Of a stretch of DNA of 64,000 bases, positions 11,583 to 22,383 are shown piece by piece. A model generated the notes under the pieces. It saw nothing but the letters and a program-made list of their open reading frames with translations. It did not search any database and had not been told where the DNA came from. Origin of the DNA: Halichoerus grypus (Eukaryota > Chordata > Mammalia > Carnivora > Phocidae); assembly GCF_964656455.1 (NCBI RefSeq), contig NC_135715.1, positions 163,028,437 through 163,092,436 of the forward strand, in the 5' to 3' direction. A program made the position numbers and the translations under genes. Every line of letters starts with the position of its first letter. The stretch's first letter is position 1.

Positions 11583-13514
11583 GGGAGAAAAAAGAAAAGG
11601 TCTGAATTAGCTGACATAGAAAAGTAGGCTTGGAGCATGGAATGGAAGAATAAATGTGATTACTGAAAAGAGATGATGGCCAAGTCGGAGTTGGACACAT
11701 GAATTTTTCATAGGCCGAGACTGCATGATTTTCCAGTAGCTTTTGGCAGCCTGGGAGCAGGAGCTGAGCAAGCAGACAGCAGAGGTAACTCAGAATGGGG
11801 TGTTTATAGGTGGACTTAACAGAGAGTTAAGGAGATGAAAGATCTGCTTTTTTCCACTTCCAGCTATAGAATATGAGATGTCTGTTTATTTCAGCAAAAT
11901 AATACATGTTAATTCATCTTGTAAATTGTAAAGCATTTAACGAAATAAGGAGGTATAATTTTTATTTATTTCCCTCACTCCTCCCTATACTTTATTCTTA
12001 TATCCCAGGTATATTCTTACTATCCAACTCTATATTCATTCCTACCCCTCAAATCCCCCCAAAATAAAACTTTAAGCAAAATCTCTAGTTCAGTAAATCC
12101 AAACTTTTTTTTTCATGAATGATGCCTGCAATAAACATAGACTAAGTACAGTAACCACTGATAAATACTCCCAACCTCTCCTGGCTCTGCAAAACCCTGG
12201 TGGCAGAGTATCTGTCTGTATCACAAGGTTCTAAAAAAAAAGTGTTAGAGAATTTTCATTTATTGTTGGGACCAGAGATAGTTCAAAAACCAAGCCTCTA
12301 GGTCATTATTTCCAGGGCAACGCTCAATAGTTCCATCTCATCCTGGAATGCTTGCTGGGGAAGCGAAAAAGCACAGGTTACTTCACAAGCTGCTAGATCT
12401 GTGATTTTTAAAGTTCATTTTTCCTCTTTATCTTTTTCTGTCTGTTAAAAAAACAGCGGCAGAGCTCTCTCCTCAAACAAAAATGTATATCAAACAGATG
12501 AAAGTGGAGATGCCATGGTTGAGGTTTGGGAGGGGAACTCAGCACCTCCCCCAGCCAGCTTCCCCAGCACCCTCGTGTCTTTCCCCACGGGCCCCTCCTG
12601 TGGTGCCCCCTGAGCACCTCTAAGAAATAATTTCTGAGCATTTGCACTGGGTAAGGATAGAGCAGGCTTAAGAGTGCAGAGGACAGAAGCAGCCTTCTCT
12701 GGTCCAGAGAACTTCAATGTCTTGTCCATGGAGAGCCTGACTCAGACTGAGCCTCCATAAATTAACTTTATTACTTAAGTAGTAGAATCACCAAATATTT
12801 ACATTGTGAGAGGCTTTAGTTAACATCCAGGCCAGTTCTGTCCTTTTTGGTCAGTTCTGGGAATATTTAGCAATATCTAACTCAAGTTCAACTGCTCCTT
12901 CCAACAGGAGCATATAACTTGTTTCTTTCTTCTCTCTGTGAACCTTTGCAAGAACACCATTTAAAAATATCTGCTATAGAAGTTTCCAGGGTAAATGGTT
13001 CTATTTTCATTAGTGTTGACATCTTACCATTCTTGAGAATGCTTACAAGCCCAATTAAGGTCTCTGAAGAAAGGGTAAGTGTCAGGCCAGGCTCCATCTT
13101 ACACTAATGGCCTCATCTCCATCAAGCTACTTTCTAAAGAACATCCTCATTACCTTCCCCTCCTCCCTCTTCAAGATTTTTTATCTTTACCAAACTTTTC
13201 TTCTTCTAATCTGAGGATATGTTTTTTTTCTTTAAGCCTATTTATTTCTTAGCCATCTGACATGCCCAAGATAGCACAACCCTCGCAAGATCTGTTTTTA
13301 CTGCACTACAATTGGCAATTCTCCCTGCTTGAATAAACTTGCGCACATTAAAAGTTTTAATAGAGGAGTGAGGATTGCAAGTAGGTGTTAATAGGGCAGG
13401 CCTGCCAAAGGTATTTGGCAGAAGAAAAATAGTTCACTAACCTGAAATTGCAGATAAATAGCCAATGGAGCTAGATTCAAATGCATTTATTTGAGATAGG
13501 CATTCAGTAAAGTC
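11583..13514. other. Unique non-coding stretch, no gene seen
   Basis: There is no repeat that I can assign. Overlapping minus frames at 12408-12729 (two 79-codon frames in different registers) and opposite frames at 12888-13107 have no recognised domain. Confidence 0.5.
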
Positions 13515-13725
13515 CCTTAATACAAATCAAGAAATACTTATTCAGTACCTCCTATGTGAATGAAATTGTGCTAAGCTCAGTTATGGGGGGGGGGGTGTTG
13601 AGGTGGGGATGGGAATACAAAGATAAGTAAGACAATTTCTTTTTTTAAGGAAATGACCATGTAACTGGAAGGATTCGTTAATGAACTATAATGCAACACA
13701 TAGAAGTTATTTAAGATAGATTTTG
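13515..13725 (-). repeat. L2 LINE 3' end, minus strand
   Basis: The plus-strand text runs agaaatacttattcagtacc, tcctatgtgaatgaaattgt, gctaagctcag, a G-run, then gggaatacaaagataagtaa. This matches the reverse complement of the L2 3' tail. An 11-base G homopolymer at 13585-13595 interrupts the expected gctggggatac region. Confidence 0.55.
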
Positions 13726-13828
13726 AATAGTGAGCGATGGATCATCTGAATGTGAAGAAGGGTGGTTATCAGTGTGTCAGTGAGAATAAAAAAGAGTAGA
13801 AGGTATTTAAGGCATGTTGCAAAGGATA

Positions 13829-13880
13829 TACATAGATAGGTAGACATAGATATAGATAGATATAGATATACATACACATA
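13829..13880. repeat. GATA-rich microsatellite, imperfect
   Basis: The tract alternates atagata, tagatag and atacata units. It is an imperfect tetranucleotide-type simple repeat. Confidence 0.85.
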
Positions 13881-15719
13881 TAATCTTCAACTGGCTGCAA
13901 GGAGTGAGGGAGAAAGTTAAATCAAAGATAATGTCATGGTTTAAAGCTTGTGTTAGTGAGAAAATAGTGTCATTATCAGAAAAGGTGACAAGGATAGTTA
14001 TGAAATGATAAGTTCTACTTTGGATGGGGAAAGTTTAGGTGCTAGGAGATCAATGCAGATACTGATAATCAAGAATTTGGAAGAATGAGGTCTTCAGTTT
14101 GCCCTAAGAGAAAACTTAGCTCAAATCATTTTCATACAGTGACTCACAAGGAAGAAGATGAGATCCTCAAAAACAAAGCAAAACAAAGCAAAATAAACAA
14201 AAACAAGGATAAAAACATAAAGGGAAAAGGGATAAAACACTGGGGGAAGAAAAAGTTTTGGGAGAAAAAAAACCCCACAAAAGTACCCAAATCTGTGAAG
14301 AGGATGAGGAGGATGAGGACTGAGATCTTATTGGAGCTGGTAATTAGCAGGCTACTAGGGATTTAATGAGAACTATTTCAAGAGAATGGTGGGTTTTCCT
14401 TACCTCATTGCCCCTATTTATTTATAACATCTGCTCCCTTATAACTTGAGTTTGTAATGACTTTGACTTGATCTCATGGCTTCTCTCTATGCAACTTTTC
14501 AATTTCTTCTGCTGATTGCTTCCTTATTTCACCAAAATGTTCAAATTTGAATACCCTGCTCCCCAAAAAGGAATTCACTATAATTCATCTTGGTTATGGG
14601 CAAGCATCACAATTTGTTGGTCTACCTATGAACCAGTGCCCTCAGGTCAAGAACCTCTTCTGATCCAACTGTCTGTAACTAGGGGAATGGCACCCATCAC
14701 CAGTATAGGGCTGTCCCTTCTTCAAGAGATGGGTGAGGTTGGCACCAGAAGTGACATCTCTAGATTATTATGTCCACAATATAATGCTCTATGCCAAAGC
14801 ATAAGGATTCAAACTCTAATTTGCTCCTGGAATTTTAAATAGTACCTACCAGGGAAGAAAAGTTCTCTTTATACCAGCATCTAATTAGTTCATAGGTCAA
14901 TATTAATAAGACTTTACATTTGCTTAGCAGTTTAAACTTTTCAAATGCCTTTGTAAAATGTTATTCTAAGAGGGTTCAGAGACAGAAGGGTTTGTATAAA
15001 CATACTCTACAAAGGCAAATACTTTATAGCTTTATTTTATGCAAATAAATTAATAAAAACAGTATATGATGACTTTGTCTAAACAATGCCCCATGACAAA
15101 TTGTCCCAGCCCTTAACAAAACAATACAATCTATCAACCTCCTTAATTCTGTAGCTTTAAGGGCACATCTAGCACTTTTGCAGGTGAGCAACAACAATTA
15201 TTAGCTTGAAGGCCAAAAAATTTGCCTCTCCAAGTGTCATTATTACTATAGAGATTGATATTAGGTCATAAGGATCCACGTCCCTTCCTCTGGATTTGGT
15301 GCCCTAGAGGTGGTGGTGGAAGTGGGAGGAAATCCCAGGCCCACACAGAACAAATCAATCCAGTTCAAACATAGTAGGTTGTCTGAGATCCACAGTAGTG
15401 ATGAGAAAATGGAAGTGTCATGGATTAGTTGAGGTCATACCATTGTCTATGGGCACAGCTGGACAAAAGTTCCTACCTCTTTGGTCTCAGCCCAGTAAAG
15501 ACTCTTTCCAGTGGTCCATCATTGAATAAGGAAGGTGATATTAGAAGATGGAGCAAGAGGAGTGGAATGAAAGAAATATTTTAACTTCTGATCCACCCCA
15601 GTCTTCATTAGTCACCACTCTCCACCTAATTTTTTAAGCCAGAAACATTTCCCTTTTTCTCTGCCCATCCACCAACAATATGCAATAAATCACTAAGTTC
15701 TGTCAGCTGACCTCCAAAA
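13881..15719. other. Unique non-coding stretch, lysine-rich chance frame
   Basis: The 93-codon frame at 14085-14366 is mostly lysine and asparagine because the DNA is an A-rich purine tract (14160-14280). I do not regard it as a gene. The 108-codon frame at 14516-14842 has no recognised domain. The rest is AT-rich and unassigned. Confidence 0.5.
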
Positions 15720-16440
15720 TATGTCTGGAATAGATTCTCTTTTTCCTGTCGTCACCGTCACCACCTTAGTCCAAGCCACCATTATCTCTCATTTTGACTA
15801 CGGCAAAAGCTTCCCAATTGGTCTCCCTGCTTCAGCACTAGCCTCCTACAGTCTGTACTTAACAGACTGGCCAGAGTAATCTTTTTCAACAAAAATTATA
15901 TCTCATTTTCCACCTACGTTAAATTCTTCATTGGCTTCTAGTTTCATTTAGATAAAATCTAAACACCGTGCTCAGGCTCTGCATGGCAACTTGGCAACTC
16001 CACCAAGATCACTCACTCTCCCCCTCATTGACAACTCCAGGCACACCAGCCTTCTGACAATTCCTAGGATGTGCCAAGCTTGTCCTGCCTCGCGACCATC
16101 ATGCAGGCTCTCCCATCTGCCTCGATTGCCCTTCCCCAGGTCCTTGCCTATCTGGCTCCTTTTCAACCTTCAGATGTCCTCCTCATGAGAGGCCGCTGCA
16201 TGACAACCCAATTTAAGCAGCCACCTACTCCGCCCCCCCAAGTTACTCTCTACTACATCACTCTGTTTATTTCTTTCCTAGAGATTATCACAACATGTAC
16301 CTATTTGAAATGTATACAGTTATTTATTGTCTCTTCTTCATCGCAATATGACCTCCATGAAAGCAAGAATCTCATTTGTATTTTAGTCACTGTAGCCTCA
16401 GGGCCAAGCCCGATGCTTGGCATCCAGCTCATCCTGTCAT
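15720..16440 (+). repeat. L2 LINE 3' end, long copy
   Basis: A long L2 tail, about 700 bases. Marks in order: ttcccaattggtctccctgc, agactggccagagtaatc, ttcattggcttctagtttca, ttagataaaatctaaacacc, ctcaggctctgcatggcaac, ccttccccaggtccttgcct, and gatgcttggcatccagctca. The 157-codon frame at 16071-16544 lies mostly in this copy and is therefore not a host gene. Confidence 0.8.
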
Positions 16441-16454
16441 TTCCACCTCCAACA

Positions 16455-16610
16455 TACATCTTAAATGCATACTCTCTCCCCTGTCTCCACTGTCACTATT
16501 CTGGTCCAAGCTACCATTCTCTTTTCCTTGGACGAGCGCAATAACCTCCCAATTGGTCTTCCTGCTTCAACTCTAGCCCAGCACTCAAATATTTATGATG
16601 AAATAAATAA
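16455..16610 (+). repeat. Second L2 fragment repeating part of the preceding copy
   Basis: The text ggtccaagctaccattctct ... cctcccaattggtcttcctg matches the segment at about 15770-15835 in the upstream L2 copy. It then jumps to an atttatgatgaaataaataa end. It is either a second L2 insertion with an internal deletion or a local duplication. Confidence 0.6.
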
Positions 16611-18360
16611 GCATATCATTCTGGGAATAATAATAATATCTAAAAGAAATGGAAATCTGGACCCTGGAGGAAAATCACTTAGTTTTTTCCCCAAGCCCTG
16701 AAAGAACATCAAACAATTCTCACCAGGTTTCGATACTTGAGTGATAGAATATGAGCCATTTTATTCAAGCTCAGACACAGCACGGCTGAAGAGCAGCATG
16801 GAGAACAGAGAGTATTCCATTTTTCTATCTATGAGCTACTATTCTAGGCACATACATGGAGCTTCTAGGCTCCAAAGGACAAAGCAAAAGGAAAAAAAAA
16901 ACTCAACAACAAACACCCAGAAAAGTAGTAATAACTTTAAAAAGACATTCACAATCTCAACCCTGACCCTGACCACATCAGAAAGAACTAATTGGGAGGC
17001 TTTTCTCTAATACCTATACCTATGAGATTGGAGGTATTGTAGATCCCAGAAAGAAAATAGGAGCACTGTTAATTAAAGAGATAGCTCAAAAGCTCTCATT
17101 ACACCTTTGAACTAGTACTAAGAAGATTGTAGTTTCTGATTCCATTTCCCCAATGTCAGACCCAGAAAAGGCTTCTTAGCCAAGAGGTGATGGAGTAGAA
17201 CAAAGGAAGTGTGCAATCCCTTGTGCCAAGATGCCACTTTAATCATGCCAGGCCTATTGTACAGTCTTAGCTTGAATCCCACTGATTTCAAGACACCCCA
17301 GGCGCTATCCATAATACACTGTCACACAGAAAGTGCAAATGGGTGTACACACGGACTGGGGCAGCTGGTTGTGTTTGAGGCTGTGGGTGCTTGAAACAGG
17401 TGCGGCCAGGGCAACAAGCACCCACTCTGTGCCTCATTGGAAGTGACTTGGAGGAAAAATCGTCCCGGGGTGACAGAAATAATTATGTAACTTTGTCTAG
17501 AGCTGACAAAAAATGCATTTGAATGGCACAAAGCCATTAAGGCTGCCCCCCTTCAAGTTGGCACCAGGCAGTTGCCCCAGGTTAAAAATTCAACAGCTAG
17601 CAGAGTGAATACTAGCACCATCCGGATAGCACATGCCCCTTCTCCATTCCTCACCACCTCCCAAGTTAATTCTGCGTGGTTCTGTGAGGTGGCCTCTGGA
17701 CGTCCTGAGGTAGTACTCTAGATATCACTGGCTAGTTTCACTTTGGTTGTCTCCCCATCCCCCACATAGCTTTGTGGGCTGGCCTTGACCTGAAATCCAT
17801 CCCCGTAGTGAAACCTCAGAGCTTAATCCACTAAGTCGGTCTGGCTTTGAGCCCCAGAGAAAATGGGATTTCTATAAAATGTTCACTTTAAAGAGAGATT
17901 TGCTCCCTTCACAGCTCCTTTTCTGCGTCACACACCATTAACTCACAAAACGCTGGCTATCGTCTGAGGCAGAGACTCAAGCTGGTTATGCATAAAGGGG
18001 CGAACTCCCGCGTTTGCTATATCTCTTAATGAGGCTCCATTTGAATCTCACATGCTGAGGTTTTCTGCCTCAGAATCTACATCACAAAACATACCGGTTT
18101 GCTCACTTTCTTACCTCCCCCAAGTATCATAATTTGACACAGCGACAAAAAACATGGAGATTCCATTGTGATTTTGATTCCCTGCCATTTCTCAATGTTA
18201 CAGAAGCTTCACGAAGGCTCAGCTCACAGCCCAGCTTGAATGTACATGTTGAACCAGGAGCCCATGCATTCTTCATGGGGAGTTTATGCCATGCACCTAA
18301 ATCCCCCAAAACATTTCTGAAATATCACTGACATGACATCGGTGGACCCCTCCTTGCTAC
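16611..18360. other. Unique stretch with candidate conserved non-coding block
   Basis: There is no repeat and no exon that I can support. The part at about 17880-18120 has the look of conserved regulatory DNA. It includes a perfect 10-base palindrome ttatgcataa at 17986-17995, a POU-domain-like site, and a nearby ctcttaatgaggctccattt string. Conservation itself cannot be judged from one sequence. Confidence 0.4.
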
Positions 18361-19483
18361 TCAGGAGTGTGGTGGTTATTTTCTGTTAATCACCTCTCCT
18401 CATTCATTCTCCACTGTTCTCTGTCCCCCCTGTGCCCAAGCAGTGTGACCCCTTGTGAATGACATCACCCAGGCTCCTCAGCAAGGAGAAGCCCTGTAGG
18501 AGGTCATCGGTGGGGAGAGCGAGGTCAGGGTAGTTCTCCCTTCACTCCTCAGTCTTAGGGCTTGGCCTCCTGAGTAGCTGTGTTCCTCCAGAATTAAAAA
18601 TACACACCAGGAAATCCCTCCTCGTAGGCTCCAGCTCTTACTTAGTTCTTGAACTAACATTTCCTCTCCTTGCCCTTCAGTCCTCCCTATGCCTCACCAT
18701 CCTTTAATTGTCTCTTAATTCTGCCCGTACCTATGCAAGTCGTCCCTCCATTAAGGGATCTTCCCTTGAATCTCTGGGCCAATCTTGTTTCCCCTGATGC
18801 AGGGAGAACCACCTGTCTGGGCTGAAAGACCCATCCTTGCCCCCAGAATCTTGGTTTTAATACTCAAGAGAATTCTACCTCAAGTCACTCTTGCTACCCA
18901 TCTGGTCTGTTCTTGGGTCTTTGCCCTAGTAAATCATCTCTGCCTCCCTCTGAGATCATGTGATGGCCCCATTCTGGAAACCAAATGTGTGTCTTGTGAT
19001 CTTTGGCCTGGTTCCTTACCTGGATACCCTGTCTGGTACCCGAGACCTTCTTGAGCTTGAACCCTGCTTTCATCTGGATAACTTCTCCTGCCCCAAACTC
19101 TGGCATCTGAATTCTTGCTGAAAACTTTTCTTCTCAGCATGCTAACCTAGTTACCTAAATAGCACCTGCTTTTTATTTCCTTTCTGCTTTGTTTTATTAC
19201 TATTGATTGTATATCTATTAAGACAATGGCTTGCCATTTCAACCAGGACAACCATCTATTATTTTTGTGATATTCTTCAGACAGCATTTATGAACCGTTT
19301 CACTGGACTTTCAACCCCAGGTCTGCCTCCTAGGATCAGAATTCTCCTCTCATGTGCCATCTTCCTAATGTTTATCTGTACATCACTCTTTAGAGATGTA
19401 CAACTGCCTGCCAGGAGAACCACTGATTTTTTTCCCCGCATAATTTTTAGATCCTATGTCCAACCTGCTGTTTGACCGATTAA
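18361..19483. other. Unassigned stretch, probably containing an old repeat
   Basis: The C/T-rich text between about 18600 and 18760 (ctcttaattctgcccgtacc, ccctccattaagggatcttc) resembles the 3' part of an old mammalian interspersed repeat, but I cannot name it. No gene is supported. Frames at 18785-19054 and on the minus strand overlap one another. Confidence 0.35.
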
Positions 19484-19690
19484 TGACAACTCACCACAAT
19501 CTAATTGAATCCACATCTGAGTACCAACCAGTCAAAGACAGTCCCATACTTTTGACAACTCACCACAATCTAATTGAATCCACATCTGAGTACCAACCAG
19601 TCAAAGACAGTCCCATACTTTTGACAACTCACCACAATCTAATTGAATCCACATCTGAGTACCAACCAGTCAAAGACAGTCCCATACTTT
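19484..19690 (+). repeat. Minisatellite: three identical 69-bp units
   Basis: Units start at 19484, 19553 and 19622. Each begins tgacaactcaccacaatcta and ends gtcccatacttt. I find no difference between the three copies. Because 69 is 23 codons, one plus-strand frame (19456-19728, 90 codons) stays open through all three copies and repeats a 23-residue block. There is no evidence that it is translated. Identical copies imply recent expansion, gene conversion or an assembly effect. Confidence 0.97.
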
Positions 19691-19990
19691 TGAGCGTCAA
19701 CCAATCAGTAGTAGAGTCACTCCAGTGACAATTCTGTGACCTGGCCAGTCAACCAGCCTCGCTTCCCCAAAACATACCTTTAAGTTTGGTGTCCACCAGC
19801 TACAAAATCTGTCACCAACATAATCCCTGAACAACCCCCAACCCCAGGCCCCATGAAGATCAGCAGGCTCCTCTGCTCAGAGAGATTACGGCTAACCAGC
19901 ATACTCTTTCTTATTTAAGTAATGAATTCAGCTTTTTGTGCCAGTTATTGAATACTGATACCTTCTCTCCACAATATAAAATAACACCTT
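19691..19990 (+). mobile_element. Candidate LTR-like segment flanking the minisatellite
   Basis: The segment has CCAAT-type boxes (ccaatcag at 19700-19707), a cccttt/acctttaagttt zone near 19780-19792, and a tatttaagtaatgaattcag end resembling the R region of a class I LTR. The upstream units also contain accaaccagtcaaag. This is only a resemblance in layout. I cannot assign a family. Confidence 0.3.
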
Positions 19991-20337
19991 TTAGCAACCC
20001 AAGAACAGAAGTAATCTTTCTTAGCCTGACAGAAGAAATGTACTCGATCTGTAGCAAGTGTCATACTGAACGGTGACATGGCACCGGTGTCTCCGTTAAA
20101 GGCAGACACAAGGTTGCCTGCCTCCCCCGCCCCGCTATTGTTTCAGTATGAAAGGGAATGCCAGGACAGTAAAATAAGACATAGAAATAAGGAATAAATA
20201 TTGGGATTGTCGTGATTTGCCAGGAGACGATTGCTGACCAAGAAAATCCAAACTACTCAACTTACAACCAGTTTAGAATCCAAGTAAAAGTTTAGTGAGG
20301 TGGTCAGATACAAGCTTAACACCATACTGACAACATT

Positions 20338-20577
20338 AGTAGTCATGGTTAACCCTTATTGAGTGCTTGTAATGTGCTGGCACTCTTCTAAGTGCTTCGC
20401 AGGTTCCATTTGATCCAATACTCACAATAACCCTTGAAGTACTATTATGCTCCCTATTCAAGATGTGAGATACAGTAAGTTTGAGTAAATTGCCCAGAAC
20501 AACCAGCTTATACATGATAAGTCCGATTTGCACGCAAGCAAACTGATACCAGAAATAGTGCTCTTAACCACTGTTAC
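20338..20577 (-). repeat. MIR SINE, nearly full length
   Basis: The reverse-complement layout is complete: ggttaacccttattgagtgc, tggcactcttctaagtgctt, gatccaatactcacaataac, a gtttgagtaaattgcccaga box, and finally agtgctcttaaccactgtta, the tRNA-related head. It is ancient and inactive. Confidence 0.85.
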
Positions 20578-20639
20578 AGTGGTCTCCAAGATTTTTATTC
20601 ATGGATCCCGTGAGTAAAAAAAGACTGGGCAAACATCTG

Positions 20640-20642
<3 letters not shown>

Positions 20643-20700
<58 letters not shown>
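20643..20700. repeat. (TA)n microsatellite running into a T-tract
   Basis: A pure TA run at 20643-20685 is followed directly by a T homopolymer to 20700. The TA run is self-complementary and could extrude a cruciform. Length is likely variable between individuals. Confidence 0.97.
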
Positions 20701-20812
20701 ATTTTTAAATTATATCCGTGTGATAAGACAAATAAAAGAAACATTTAAAGGAAAAGATAAAGACAAACCAAACACTATTTTTGGTAAAATTTATAAAAAT
20801 AAATTTTATTTT

Positions 20813-21029
20813 GGGCACCTGGGTGGCTCAGTTGGTTGGGCGACTGCCTTCGGCTCGGGTCATGGTCCTGGAGTCCCGGGATCGAGTCCCGCATCGGGCT
20901 CCCTGCTCGGCGGGGAGTCTGCTTCTCCCTCTGACCCTCCTCCCTCTCATGCTCTCTGTCTCTCATTCTCTCTCTCTCAAATAAATAAATGAAATCTTTA
21001 AAAAAAATAAAATAAAATAAAAAAAATAA
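20813..21029 (+). mobile_element. Can-SINE, plus strand
   Basis: The head gggcacctgggtggctcag is followed by ggctcgggtcatggtcctgg, gggatcgagtcccgcatcgg and a caaataaataaatgaaatc tail extended by aaaataaaataaa. The direct repeat ataaattttatttt occurs before (20799-20812) and after (21030-21043). Confidence 0.94.
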
Positions 21030-21334
21030 ATAAATTTTATTTTACTAGTGGCCAAAAATATCCCTTTAGCTCTCTCTGAATTAGTACAATAATGTGACAG
21101 AATATGTCTTTTGATTTTTTAAATGTATAGCACTGATACTTAGAATCAGACCCTTTGTTTGCTCTATCACTGAGGCTCAGTTTCTTTTGACACAGCAGGT
21201 AACGTCTGTGAAAATAATTGAATTGGGGAAGCTGAAAAAGAAAGACTTTTATGATTGACATATGTTATTTGCATGGTTTAAAAATAAGGGAATACTCATT
21301 TATTACTGATATAATTAAAGAATTTTTTTTTTAA

Positions 21335-21835
21335 ACCCAACCTTCAGCTGATTCCTGTTGCTCTTCAGATAAAGACAGACATTCTTGCATGATCTGGCCC
21401 TGATTGCCTTTAGTCTCAATGGACTCTTTCCACCTCTCTTACTCTGCTTCTCATTGGCAGTGGCCTGCTGTTCCTTCAACGACCTATTCCTCCACCCCCT
21501 CCCAGTTTTAAGGACTTCACCTCTGGTCTTCCCTCTGGAAGTCTTTTCCCCCTTACCTCATACGGGTCCCAGCTCTTCCTTATCCCTCAGACACATCACT
21601 TCTCTGGGAAAACCTTCCTCGGGCCACCAGTAAGGATCAGACCCCTGTTATGGCTCCCTTCACTTATTACAGATTACAGTTACACTCTGTGTGATAAATA
21701 CGTGTCTTTCCCATAAAATACTAAGTTCTGCCAGGCAAGTACCCTCTGTTTGGTTCACCATTGTATCTTCAGACTCTAGCACGATGCTTGAGCATATGGT
21801 AGGTTTTCAATACACACTTGAAGTCATGGTTGATT
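21335..21835 (+). repeat. L2 LINE 3' end
   Basis: Ordered L2 marks: cattcttgcatgatctggcc, tctggaagtcttttccccct, ctgggaaaaccttcctcggg, a ctaagttctgccaggcaagt segment, ttcaccattgtatcttcaga, and gatgcttgagcatatggtag followed by ttttcaatacacacttgaag. The 82-codon frame at 21385-21633 lies within it. Confidence 0.8.
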
Positions 21836-22180
21836 GAGTTCATTCCTATTTGTGATGCCAGCCTGGACAAGGGAGGGTTAACAAAATATTCCTAAGCTAA
21901 CTCCCCTTCCAGGATGCTCGTGGAGGCCTTTGCAGACTCCCACACACCCCTGGAAGTTGGCTAACCACTGTGCGCTTCTAATGCTGGTTTCCTTCTACTC
22001 CCCGTGCCATGGATTGAGGTGGTTGCTCACTTTGGCAGCTTGGGTCTCAGATCTTACAAGGGAAGCATGGGTCAAGGACTCACCAATGCATGAGATGTAT
22101 GAGCATGTTCCCTGCTGTGTTAAAAGACACCGAACTTGCAAAATATAGAAATATATTGAACTTGGTGACAAAGCATGTAT

Positions 22181-22383
22181 TTTTTTTTTTAAAGATTTTA
22201 TTTATTTATTTGAGACAGAGAGAATGAGAGAGAGAGAGAGAGCACATGAGAGGGGGGAGGGTCAGAGGGAGAAGCAGGCTCCCTGTCGAGCAGGGAGCCC
22301 GATGCGGGACTCGATCCAGGGACTCCAGGATCATGACCTGAGCCGAAGGCAGTCGCTTAACCAACTGAGCCACCCAGGCGCCC
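22181..22383 (-). mobile_element. Can-SINE, minus strand
   Basis: It starts with a T-run and aaagattttatttatttatt, has a GA-rich block (the reverse of the CT-rich part), then gagcagggagcccgatgcgg and aaccaactgagccacccagg. The flanks gcatgtatttt and gcatatttt form a slightly diverged duplication. The 152-codon minus frame at 22206-22664 starts in unique DNA and ends in this SINE, so it is not a gene. Confidence 0.93.

Noticed and set aside
14085..14366. Lysine-rich 93-codon frame, as in a nuclear basic protein
   Set aside because: It comes from an A-rich purine tract. The composition, not a domain, gives the lysines.
16071..16544. 157-codon plus-strand frame, one of the longest in the window
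   Set aside because: It lies mostly in an L2 LINE tail on a strand and frame with no known protein. It is repeat-derived.
17705..17726. tgaggtagtactctagatat resembles the start of a let-7 microRNA
   Set aside because: Only the first ten bases match, and there is no complementary arm within the following 100 bases to make a precursor hairpin.
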